Shown: piece by piece, positions 8,779-17,830 of the stretch
Layout: each line of letters begins with the position of its first letter
Position numbering within the stretch: position 1 is the first letter of the stretch
Notes under the pieces: model-generated
Database searches by the model: none
The model's input: only the letters and a program-made list of their open reading frames with translations
What the model was told of the DNA's origin: nothing
NCBI GenBank assembly: GCA_951813855.1
Contig: OX638380.1
Location: 1,132,876 to 1,196,875, forward strand
Direction: 5' to 3'
DNA: 64,000 nucleotides
From: an uncultured Verrucomicrobiae bacterium
GTDB lineage: Bacteria > Verrucomicrobiota > Verrucomicrobiia > Limisphaerales > AAA164-E04
Program-made: the position numbers and the translations under genes

Positions 8779-11586
8779 TCATCGAAAATCGGAGTTACCA
8801 GCCGGGCGTTCTTCCCGGTGCAAGTCGTAGATCACCACAGGTTGAGCCGCCTGGCGTCCAGCAGGGTCACGTTCCCGGGCGAGAACTATCGCCCGGTCCT
8901 GAGCGTTGTCGTCAGAGCGGTATCGCTTATGTCGCTCCCGATGATGCTCGGCCTGTTTTTCGTTGCCCAGGATCGCTTGAATCACGCCTAAGTTGTAATG
9001 GGCGGTTTCGTTCTCCGGATCGAGTTTCAACGTCTTTTCGAAAGTCTCCACGGCTAATTCCAAGGTTTCCCGATAAGCTTGCGGTTGAGTTCTCAAGGTG
9101 GTCGATTTGCCGTAATAAGTCAGGCCGAGTTCGTTCAGCACCTGATAATCCCGGGAAAAATCGAAGCCGCGGCGAATCACTTCTTCATAACGGTCTTCCA
9201 AGATGCTCCGGAAATCCTGAATGGATTGATCGAAGAGACCGTTCTGACGGTTTACCAACGCATTCAACCAGGCCGTAGTCCACCGCGGTGCTGGAGGGTC
9301 GAACGCCGCTACTCTCCGTAACGTTTCCCCGGCTTCGGCGATTCGCCCTTCCTGCAGATAAATCCGAGCCAAGTTTAGCGGCCCGTCAGGACGGCCCAAT
9401 TCTTCGACTACGGAAAAAGCGTATTCGGCTTGGCGCAACTGTCCTTTATCGCCGCCCCCCAGAAACAAACCGATGCCGTAATCGTTCCACCGCTCCCAGA
9501 GCGGCACCGGCTTTTCCCCCACCGAACCCGCTCGCGCCGTATTCCCGACCGGAAGAACGATCCGGTCCTCGGCTATCTGGATGATCGGAAGCCGATTGGC
9601 ATAGTCGGGACCGAAGACATGCTGCAGATAGGTCGTATCGAATTTTCGGTAATGCAGCCGTACGGTTAATTCCACGTCCTGATCCAGATTGGGAGGCAGT
9701 TGCAGGCGATAATGCAGCACGTCAGCGGCACCGGGAGGTATCTGATTATCGTACAGCGGAACGTGAATGTCCTGCACGTTCCGCCGATCGATCCGATTGC
9801 CCTCCCGATCGAGCAGATAAAGATTCACGAAATGGGCCCAGGCATCTACCCGCCCCGACGCATCCATCCCCCCGCTCAAACCGAACGTCGTCGCCCCGGA
9901 TTTCGCTTCGACCGAAACCCACACCTGATTGGAATCGGCCGTGCCTTGGGTAAACGCGTGACCGGTTTTCAGATTTCTGAGAACGACTTCCACCAAATAA
10001 GACTGGCCGGCTTCCAGCCGGGGCCGGTGAAGATCCAACGGCGCCGTCAGTTTCCCGTCGATGGTTCCGCCTTCCCGGATGCCGAACAAGTCGATCCGCA
10101 ACGAATCTTTCAAGAATTCCCGTTGTTTCGACACCGATTCCTCGTCTCCCCGCAAGGCCGGCACTCCTGAATTGCCGCCGGGGAAGAAATGATCGTGGAT
10201 GACCCTTTCCTTCGAACCGGCGAAGAAATCCGCCCCGAAGTCTTGCGACGGCTTCAACGGCATGTGGCAACTGTTGCAATTGGCTTCGGCGACCGGGGGA
10301 TGATAAAAGGATTTAGCGTTGCTTCCGGAAAATCCGCTCAACAAAAAGCTGTCGTAGTGATTCTGTCCCCGGTGCCAGTCCTTATAATGGGTCAGTTCGA
10401 AGGGCAAACTGACCTTGTGGCAGGTCGAGCAGAATTCCGCCGACCGGTGCAGCGGTTTGAGGAAGGTCTTTTTGTGGAATTCGGGTTTAGCCTTGACCAA
10501 TTGGCGATTGATAAACCGTAGTATCCGGTTTTGGCTCCGGGCGAAAGGATAGTGCAACGGTTCTTCGATCGTGTAATCCGCATTGCCCCGGGGACTGTTG
10601 ACGTGCGTAATCGCATGGCATGCCGTACAGGTGATGCCGGCGTGAGCGGTAGGATCGTTGACCATATCGTATTCCGGATCGTCGAAAGCTCCGCTGAAAA
10701 ACGGCACGACGTCATGACAGCCGGCGCACCAACGGGAAGCGGTGACGTTGCCGTCCCGTTCCAACAGCACCCGGCGGGTTTCACGAATGGAAAAGAGGTA
10801 AAGTTCGTTATTGAAGGAACTAAAACGATGGGCGCTGTGAAACCATCCGTCGTAGACATCCGGGTGGCATTCCTGACAGTAACTGTCCATCATCAGAGTT
10901 TCCTCGGGAATAAAATTCCCGCTCGCCGTGCGCGCCAACGATGGTTCGAAGTATTGCTGACCTTCCTCGGGTCCGGCCACGTTCCACCGCCGGGGGTCTT
11001 GGGAATGCAACCACACCATAACCAACACGATAACTCCGCAGGCGGCCGCCCAATACAAACCGACACGCCAACGGATCTTGGGACCGGCCAACCGGTGCAG
11101 CACATACAACCAAATCGCAGCCGGCATCGCCAATACGTGCAGCCAGTAAACGGCGCCCCGTACGTCTGAACGACGGATTTCGAATCCTTCTACCCTCATC
11201 AAAACGATCCCAGAGAGCAACAACGCCAGGCTAGTCGCTAACAGGGCGTATCCCACCCTGATGGCTCTTTTTTGAGGACGATGCCGAGCGTTGCGGCGAT
11301 GAAAGAATCCGAACACGATTACCGGGCAAACCAACAGCAATCCGAGGATCAAATGCCCCAGAAACATGTACTGGTAGAAGTAATTCTGATAGGTTTCGCC
11401 CCGCCACCACTCGAGAAAAGTGACTCCCGCCAAATAGGCCGAATTGACTCCCAGGATCGCCACCAACGCCAAAATGACGTAGAGCAGAATCCTCAATTTA
11501 GGACCGACTGCCGGAAGCAGCTTGCGCCTCGAAGACCGGTTTTCGCCAGAATTTTCAGATTGAACTTGCTTCCGCTTCGCATTCAT
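8779..11586 (-). CDS. Membrane-anchored five-heme cytochrome c with C-terminal TPR repeats
   Basis: A 935-residue protein. About five hydrophobic helices (roughly 31-53, 72-95, 110-130, 145-163, 175-193) form an N-terminal membrane domain with in-helix histidines (H78, H150, H164) that could bind b-type heme. The following extracytoplasmic part has five CXXCH c-heme sites (237-241, 287-291, 320-324, 386-390, 437-441), arranged as in cytochrome c554-like electron carriers. A beta-rich region follows, then TPR units in the last 200 residues (e.g. ETAHYNLGVIQAILGN). It probably passes electrons between the membrane quinone pool and a periplasmic partner. It lies 65 bases upstream of the HAD operon on the same strand, though a functional link is not evident. 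Confidence 0.88.
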   Translation of the reverse strand: MNAKRKQVQSENSGENRSSRRKLLPAVGPKLRILLYVILALVAILGVNSAYLAGVTFLEWWRGETYQNYFYQYMFLGHLILGLLLVCPVIVFGFFHRRNARHRPQKRAIRVGYALLATSLALLLSGIVLMRVEGFEIRRSDVRGAVYWLHVLAMPAAIWLYVLHRLAGPKIRWRVGLYWAAACGVIVLVMVWLHSQDPRRWNVAGPEEGQQYFEPSLARTASGNFIPEETLMMDSYCQECHPDVYDGWFHSAHRFSSFNNELYLFSIRETRRVLLERDGNVTASRWCAGCHDVVPFFSGAFDDPEYDMVNDPTAHAGITCTACHAITHVNSPRGNADYTIEEPLHYPFARSQNRILRFINRQLVKAKPEFHKKTFLKPLHRSAEFCSTCHKVSLPFELTHYKDWHRGQNHYDSFLLSGFSGSNAKSFYHPPVAEANCNSCHMPLKPSQDFGADFFAGSKERVIHDHFFPGGNSGVPALRGDEESVSKQREFLKDSLRIDLFGIREGGTIDGKLTAPLDLHRPRLEAGQSYLVEVVLRNLKTGHAFTQGTADSNQVWVSVEAKSGATTFGLSGGMDASGRVDAWAHFVNLYLLDREGNRIDRRNVQDIHVPLYDNQIPPGAADVLHYRLQLPPNLDQDVELTVRLHYRKFDTTYLQHVFGPDYANRLPIIQIAEDRIVLPVGNTARAGSVGEKPVPLWERWNDYGIGLFLGGGDKGQLRQAEYAFSVVEELGRPDGPLNLARIYLQEGRIAEAGETLRRVAAFDPPAPRWTTAWLNALVNRQNGLFDQSIQDFRSILEDRYEEVIRRGFDFSRDYQVLNELGLTYYGKSTTLRTQPQAYRETLELAVETFEKTLKLDPENETAHYNLGVIQAILGNEKQAEHHRERHKRYRSDDNAQDRAIVLARERDPAGRQAAQPVVIYDLHREERPAGNSDFR

Positions 11587-12481
11587 CGCTTGTCAGAACA
11601 CCAGAAAAACCATAATCCCTTACCGACAAACATTCCAGTTTTAGCTCTTGCACCCGCGCCGTCCCTTGCCGAAACCATTGGTTGGCCGGCACCGGCAGCA
11701 TCCTGAAACACTTCGACCCTCAAGACAATGAATTGATTTCAAATCCGGACCAGACGTTCATTCTCTTCCCTCGCTCCGGCAGATGGCATCGTCAGAAATC
11801 ACCGATCCTTCGTGGCATTGATCGGCCTCAGCCAATAGCCGTCCTTGGTTCCTTCTTAGGTCCTGACAACTCAAAGCTCCCTCCCACGGCGTTACCCGAG
11901 TTCCAAGTGTTGCGGGCCTATCCGCCGCCCTGCCGACCCAGACTGCCCCTCGGGGAGGTTCCAGTTGTCGGCTGTTCGGCATCGACCAAGCCGCCCCCGC
12001 TCCATCATCCATGCCCTGCTACACGTACCAGCGCTAATAACCCGGCGAAAACGAGTGGTTGATCCCTCGGAATGGTAGCTTCACTCCCCTTGAGTCCCGT
12101 CCACAGCCTTCTTCCAGTTTTCGGGGAGTCGGATGCTGCATCTGACTTCTCGGAGACTGCTCAGTATCCACTTACGTTCCGGCCCGGATTGTCACTGACC
12201 TGCCCCTGGCAGCCCATTGATACCGCAGGGATTCCGCTTACATCGAAGCCTCCCAAAACCGCCGTGACTGCTACCAACCGGAGAGGTCTGGGTTGGCGGG
12301 ATTCGAACCAGTTGAATGAATATAAAATTTCAAGGCGTACGAAGACTACCGTTTTACTGGAGAAACGGATGGAGACGGATGCTTCGTCAATTAAAAAATC
12401 CACAAATGCAGCAACAAATCATTGAAAATCCCCGGCTAACTGGTATCGTTCGATCACCGATCAAGCCATCGGTTATAATTG
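11587..12481. other. Intergenic region
   Basis: About 900 bases between divergent genes. No convincing ORF. A tRNA-like T-loop motif (gattcgaacc, near 12300) is present without the rest of a tRNA. The rightmost 180 bases become AT-rich and probably hold the promoter of the YggS-family gene. Confidence 0.45.
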
Positions 12482-13180
12482 ATGAGCATCCACGAAAATT
12501 TACCCTTGATCCGCCGGCGCATCACCGACGCCTGTAGCCGGGCCGAACGCAAGACAGACGAAATCACTCTATTGGGGGTCAGCAAAGGTCATACGCCCGC
12601 ACTCATCAATGACGCTTCGGAAGCGGGATTAACTCTCTTCGGCGAAAGCAAAATTCAGGAATTGGTGCGAAAAATCAACTTATGCCCAAGTCACCTTCAA
12701 TGGGATTTTATCGGCCATTTGCAAACCAACAAATGCCGCGATGCGGCACTTTACAGCCGGCTGATTCACAGCGTCGACAGCGAACGATTGGCGCTGAGCC
12801 TAAACGACGCATGCGGGAAACTGTCGATAATCCAGCCCGTTCTGCTGCAAGTCAACGTTTCCGGAGAATCCTCGAAATACGGATTCGCCCCCGATGAAGT
12901 TCTGGAAAAAATATCTCAACTCAACGACTTGGAACGACTGGAGATTCATGGTTTCATGACCATGCCTCCCTGGGGTCAGGAACCGGAACAAGCTCGTCAT
13001 CATTTTCGCCACTTGCGGGAAATTCGAAACCGCGCTGAAAAACGATTGGGAGCGCCATTGCCTCACTTGAGCATGGGGATGAGTTACGATTTCGAAATCG
13101 CCATCGAAGAAGGCGCTACGCTCATCCGGCTGGGTACGGTGCTTTTCGGTAAAAGATCACTGAACCCGAAATTTCGTTAA
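12482..13180 (+). CDS. YggS/PROSC-family pyridoxal-phosphate homeostasis protein
   Basis: About 232 residues, the usual length for this family. The PLP-binding lysine is K35 in LLGVSKGHT. Other family hallmarks are FGESKIQE, WDFIGHLQTNK, LLQVNVSGESSKYGF, HGFMTMPPW and the C-terminal LSMGMSYDFEIAIEEGATLIRLGTVLFG phosphate-binding region. These proteins bind and buffer PLP and influence amino-acid metabolism rather than catalyse a known reaction. An in-frame TTG sits immediately before the ATG at 12482; ATG is preferred. It is a single-gene unit facing away from the AT-rich cassette at 13.4-16.0 kb. Confidence 0.93.
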   Translation: MSIHENLPLIRRRITDACSRAERKTDEITLLGVSKGHTPALINDASEAGLTLFGESKIQELVRKINLCPSHLQWDFIGHLQTNKCRDAALYSRLIHSVDSERLALSLNDACGKLSIIQPVLLQVNVSGESSKYGFAPDEVLEKISQLNDLERLEIHGFMTMPPWGQEPEQARHHFRHLREIRNRAEKRLGAPLPHLSMGMSYDFEIAIEEGATLIRLGTVLFGKRSLNPKFR

Positions 13181-13419
13181 CAAACAATTATATAAATCAT
13201 AAATTATCTTTAATCTATGGGTTTTTTAAACATTGATTCGTTCGACAGTCGCTCTGAAACGAGAATTCAACTGCAATCAGAAACTGAAACACACAAACAT
13301 TATTTTAAGCACTGGCTATCGGTCTAGAACGTCAGTGTGAGATAATGATATTTCCATTTTATTTTTCATTAAGAAAAAATTATTAAAGCGATTAATTCAG
13401 GTAATAAATCAAATAACAA

Positions 13420-14049
13420 TCAATTATTTTTTTTGGCGGGTTCCAAGGTTTCAATTTGGGTTAACCAACTATTAAATCTATGACATTCCATTCTTATCGT
13501 ATCTAAACCAATGATGGTAGCCCACATAATGCCATGCTTGCGTTTGTTATATTTAGAAATTAATTTCAAAATTCTCTTGCTTGGTGCTGTTTTCTTATTG
13601 TCGTTGATATCTTCAGGAGTTAAAAATTGATTTTTAATTTTTTCCAAGTTAGAAATATTGACCTTTGATAATTCAGGAATCTGCTTGACAGCTGCTACCT
13701 CAGAAAAAAGCAATCCTTCAAATTCATGCATCTGAATGTAAGGAAAAATTCTTCTTATTTCGTCTTTGTTGAGACTTGTATTTTTTAATCCATTGATTAT
13801 CTCTTTTGTAAGTTGCTCATGGTTAGCATTTTTTTTGTTTTTGAAACCATAATAATCAACTAAAGACGTTACATAATCAAACGATCTTCTAACCTTGACG
13901 ATCCGAGAAACGATTCTATCAACTTTTATATCGCCTCCTAAGTTAACGGCAGTCGAGTGAATTCCACGTGACAACAAATATCTATTCAAAACATCTTGAA
14001 TAAATAACCGTTCGGTGCGTCCTTCTACTAGAATTCCGATTCTAATCAT
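13420..14049 (-). CDS. DUF4276 TOPRIM-like protein, partner of the TIR-AAA ATPase
   Basis: A 209-residue protein of the DUF4276 family. The N-terminal IGILVEGRTERLFIQ (4-18) carries the conserved TOPRIM Glu, a LVDYYGF segment carries the acidic residue (D65), and PYIQMHEFEGLLFS (103-116) is the family signature. These acidic positions fit a metal-dependent nuclease or OLD-like catalytic site, which is the family inference; activity is not proven here. ATG at 14049 overlaps the stop of the upstream ATPase gene by four bases, so the two are translationally coupled. Base composition is far more AT-rich than the neighbours, indicating horizontal acquisition. The C-terminus is lysine-rich. Confidence 0.85.
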   Translation of the reverse strand: MIRIGILVEGRTERLFIQDVLNRYLLSRGIHSTAVNLGGDIKVDRIVSRIVKVRRSFDYVTSLVDYYGFKNKKNANHEQLTKEIINGLKNTSLNKDEIRRIFPYIQMHEFEGLLFSEVAAVKQIPELSKVNISNLEKIKNQFLTPEDINDNKKTAPSKRILKLISKYNKRKHGIMWATIIGLDTIRMECHRFNSWLTQIETLEPAKKNN

Positions 14050-16043
14050 GGTATAACGTCCAAAATATTACACATCCATAATTGACTGGGTAATTCTCCG
14101 TCATCAAGGAATTCCTTATATGTTTCAGAATTTAATACTTTGACCCGGGTTTCATTATTTTTATTACTGAACAACAAAATATCATCGATGCTAAAAGAGT
14201 CAATTAGTAAAGGCGATTGGGTAGCGAGAAAAATTTGTTTATCAACTGACAGTGACGTAATCATAGATCCGATAAGATCTATACCGTCGTAGTAAAAACC
14301 AAGTTCCGGTTCGTCAATAAACAAAATAGGTGGTAACTCGTTTAAAGGAAGATTCAATAATGTAATAAGAGCAAACGTTCTAAGGGTACCGTCCGAAGTC
14401 GACGAAGCTCCAAACGATTTATCCAAATTTGCAGATTTCCACTCCAATAGCAAATATTCCTTTTGTTTAAGGAAAACGAATTGATCGAATGAAGGAATGA
14501 TTTGATGAATATGATAACAAATATTGTCGTATCTATCCGAATCGTCATTTTTTAATCGTAACAAAACTGCCGCTAAATTGCTGCCGTCGCTCTTTAAATA
14601 TATGTTATCGTTAAAATCGCATGAAGTGTGAAATGGGGAACATCTCGAGGTATCATTAAAATGATAAACTCGAATGTCACCTAAAATATTTTCAATGTTT
14701 TCGGCTGTTCGAGATTTAATTGATTTGTCTCGAGAGCGATGCGCTTCACCTACTAATCCAGTTTCGTATAGGCTGTCCTGATTTTCTATCTTTATCCAGT
14801 CTATCATATTTTGATCATTTCTTGGCACACCAATTTCCTCGTTAGTAAATACCAACTTATCGTGATCAGTGTACTTTAATTCACATTTATATCCATAATA
14901 ATCTACGTTGCTTAAACTTAATAATAAGTCGATGTTTATTTTCTTGGTCGTTTTGACACCACCATATAAATGATTGTCGGCACCGCCGTTTTCAGCTATA
15001 TGCACCGCGAGGCGATGGTCCTTTAACATGGAACTCATCATATTAAATAGTTTAAAGATATTTGTTTTACCGCTTCCGTTTTGACCGATAAATACCACTA
15101 AGGAACCTAAATCGTTTAATTGCACGTCTTGGCAAGACCGGTAACCCTTAATACTAACCGAGTGAATCATTTTACGGTCGCTGAAATCGTCTGATCCTTC
15201 CGGATTGATATAATACCGAATTTTCAATCTCTCTCCTAATTCTGGCTTTTCCTTATTGATCGGAACTAAACATAGAATTTGAACTGCTGCGTAAAATCCG
15301 TAAATATTTCGCATTACTACAATATCGTTTGGTTTCAGTGATACCAATCTTTCTTTAAAATCAAGGTTTCGAGCGTTGACTATTTGTTTAATAGAGGTGA
15401 AACCTCGGGCTAAAGCTATCTGATCAATAGAAGGCGTGTCATTTTCAGCATAAATTTGATTCTTTTTAAACTTTCCCCAATGCAGTTCAAAATTTAATTT
15501 ATTTCGTCCAATGGTTAGTTGTCCCTTTTGATCAAATTTTTCCCACCACGCTTGGCCAACTAATGAAGTCAGCTGATAATTTATCATTTTGTCGATTTTT
15601 AAGCTTTCTTCTAATGAATCGATAAAACGTGCCGAGATTTCATCCGCCATCATTCTGATAGCTGAACCGGTCCTTTTATCAGGCTGATTGCTAAGATCGT
15701 AAACGGTCGACAGCTTAATTGGAGCCGATGCCCTGTCGCAGCGCAACAGTATTATTTCAATATTTCGATGTTCTTTGTAAAAATCAATTAGTGAATCCCT
15801 CTCGTTTTCATAATAAACCTTTTTCTCAAAATCTTTAGAGTAAAATACAATTATTGCTTTCGCTCGATCCGTACCATTAAACAATTCTTGTTCCTTAGCG
15901 TGGAACGATAATTCCGAATAATCAAAATCATGACGGAATACCGCGATACCCAAGCGATTGAGTTCGAACGTCAGTAAATCCGCTTCTCTATATTGTTCCG
16001 AAGTAAACCAAAGGGCCACTTCAGGCGATCGCGATTGTTTCAT
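14046..16043 (-). CDS. TIR-like domain fused to an SMC/ABC-type AAA ATPase, putative defence protein
   Basis: A 665-residue protein. Residues 1-145 have the alternating strand/helix pattern of a TIR-like domain: VALWFTSEQYRE, then GIAVFRHD, then AIIVFYSKDFEKKVYYENERDS, where E79 or E81 fits the position of the catalytic Glu of TIR NADases. Residues 165-275 form an unrecognised beta-rich linker. From 293 on it is an AAA_21/OLD-type ATPase: Walker A GQNGSGKT (320-327), signature-like STSDGTLR (548-555), Walker B ILFIDEPE (573-580) and an ATQSPLLID switch (607-615). It is very AT-rich, with no obvious Shine-Dalgarno, and is coupled to the DUF4276 gene. A two-component anti-phage system is inferred: the ATPase senses infection, and the TIR and TOPRIM parts are effectors. 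Confidence 0.82.
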   Translation of the reverse strand: MKQSRSPEVALWFTSEQYREADLLTFELNRLGIAVFRHDFDYSELSFHAKEQELFNGTDRAKAIIVFYSKDFEKKVYYENERDSLIDFYKEHRNIEIILLRCDRASAPIKLSTVYDLSNQPDKRTGSAIRMMADEISARFIDSLEESLKIDKMINYQLTSLVGQAWWEKFDQKGQLTIGRNKLNFELHWGKFKKNQIYAENDTPSIDQIALARGFTSIKQIVNARNLDFKERLVSLKPNDIVVMRNIYGFYAAVQILCLVPINKEKPELGERLKIRYYINPEGSDDFSDRKMIHSVSIKGYRSCQDVQLNDLGSLVVFIGQNGSGKTNIFKLFNMMSSMLKDHRLAVHIAENGGADNHLYGGVKTTKKINIDLLLSLSNVDYYGYKCELKYTDHDKLVFTNEEIGVPRNDQNMIDWIKIENQDSLYETGLVGEAHRSRDKSIKSRTAENIENILGDIRVYHFNDTSRCSPFHTSCDFNDNIYLKSDGSNLAAVLLRLKNDDSDRYDNICYHIHQIIPSFDQFVFLKQKEYLLLEWKSANLDKSFGASSTSDGTLRTFALITLLNLPLNELPPILFIDEPELGFYYDGIDLIGSMITSLSVDKQIFLATQSPLLIDSFSIDDILLFSNKNNETRVKVLNSETYKEFLDDGELPSQLWMCNILDVIP

Positions 16044-17830
16044 AATTCGTGTTTTGATTTTTAATTAATGCCAACTACGGCACGAAATTCTCTTATCCGA
16101 CGACACCGGGTGAAGACTACCACATCTCTTTTTGATCCCGCAAGGCCATATCGATACCAATCGTTCACTATCACGGTTCGACAGCCGCGCTTGTTCTCGT
16201 CCGGTTGAAAACCATCTGATTGGCTGCTCGGAGTATTACCCGTCAACATTTTGGGAAGCCTGTCAGTCTCCATTTAATCCGTCAAGTCCAATCGTAATTA
16301 AATTTTGATCGGCATAGCGAACCACTTTCTGTTTCACCCAACCGGTACCGGTCAGTGATTCGCACCCCAAGGTCTGTCCCGTTGCGGTTACCTGGCCACC
16401 AAAATTGACGAAATGCACCCGGATTCTCGAATTCGCTGGGCAGAAACCAAGTGGGCGTGGGTTGCGAGATTGAGACCACTGAGTATCAGGCTCATCGCTG
16501 CACCTGCTCCCGATGCGGCCGGCTGGGTAGAGCCACGCTTCCTTCCTGAGGCGAAGTTCCAGTCCAATTCGGGGCAACCTGGCGGCAATGGTAGTTTATC
16601 TTCGAAGGGAGCGCCTGATATTAAACGACTGATAGTGAAAACGTCATGAACAGTCGCATTTTTTCGGCCCCGGCAGCGACCGTCTGTTATCTCCGGGTCC
16701 AGTAATTTCCTTGAACGGGCCAACCGTTCCAAAGCCAAGTGGTTCAAGTGAAGGATCTCAATCATCTGATTTGAATCAGAGGCCATACCTAACGTCTGCA
16801 CTTCAAGAGCACCGAATAACCGACCGGCTATCGCGCCGACGAAATCCGAAATGCCACGTTCGTCGATCTGGCGAAAGAGTGGTTCACGACGGCGTTGCGT
16901 CTCGCCCCCAAAAATATGAATCGCCCCAGGGACAGAGCCATGCCCATCAAAAACACGAATTGCCAGCTGCCCGGAACCGACAGTAGGAGCGGGCAGCATT
17001 GACTTGGCGGTAATTACTGGAACCGATACGATTCGTCCGTCAAGCGAAGCATCGGGGTTCGTCCCATCAAAATCTGAGATCACCCGAGAATGCGGAGGCT
17101 TGGCAGCACAAGATCTCCCGACGTTACGACGGCATCGTAGGCCCGGCGATCACCCGGTCACGAAGCGCAACGGACGTCACCGACCGGCCCACGGGGCCGT
17201 TGAAAAAAGCCCCGGCCATCATCTGACAGCACGGCGGCTACGGAACCGAAAGGACGCGCCATGATTCCGGTTCAACGGAACGATTCTATTCCGGAATCTT
17301 CTGACGGAACGCGAACTGGGGATGGCGAAACTTTCCTGCAACTCTCCGACGGATCTCGTCCCCAACCAGGAACCGATGATTTCGCCGGACATCGCGGATC
17401 GGTCAGCCCCGCCGGAAACCCGGGATGGAATATCGTATCGATCTCGCTCCCTCCACCGTAGTGTTGGCTGGCAACCCAATAACCGATTGATTTCGAAACC
17501 ATCGTTCTGGCAACTCGAACGAAAGGTATCGAGCTGCCGGAAGAAATGAGGGATCGGGCACCCAGCAGTTTCCTTTCTGCCAGTGACGTTCGATCATGAG
17601 CGGCATTGCCGTACCGAGCGAGCCGAGTTCTGTCGTTTCCCGTAACGAACCGATCAACCGGCCCTCGCTCTCTTCCCCGGATTCTTCACTTCCAAAGCTA
17701 AGTTTCACCATCGTAACCCGACCGGGGCATGAATCGAATTTCGTCGCTTTTAAAAGGATCTCGGGGTAGGCTGTTTCCCACGAGAGGCTTGCTCCTCAGC
17801 ATTCCGCAATCAGGATTACTTCACCGCCAA
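16044..17830. other. Decayed region between the defence cassette and prolyl oligopeptidase
   Basis: About 1.8 kb without an intact gene. On the minus strand at 16263-16577 one frame reads like a beta-sandwich domain of a secreted protein (RVHFVNFGGQVTATGQ ... LITIGLDGLNGD), but neighbouring frames are broken and no start or signal peptide is visible. The rest (16.6-17.7 kb) gives only overlapping frames on both strands with no recognisable product. GC content returns to the level of the host genes immediately to the right of the cassette start. Confidence 0.45.

Noticed and set aside
12286..12325. tRNA or tmRNA 3'-end-like motif (gattcgaacc) on the minus strand
   Set aside because: The T-stem does not pair properly and no D-arm, anticodon arm or acceptor partner is found nearby.
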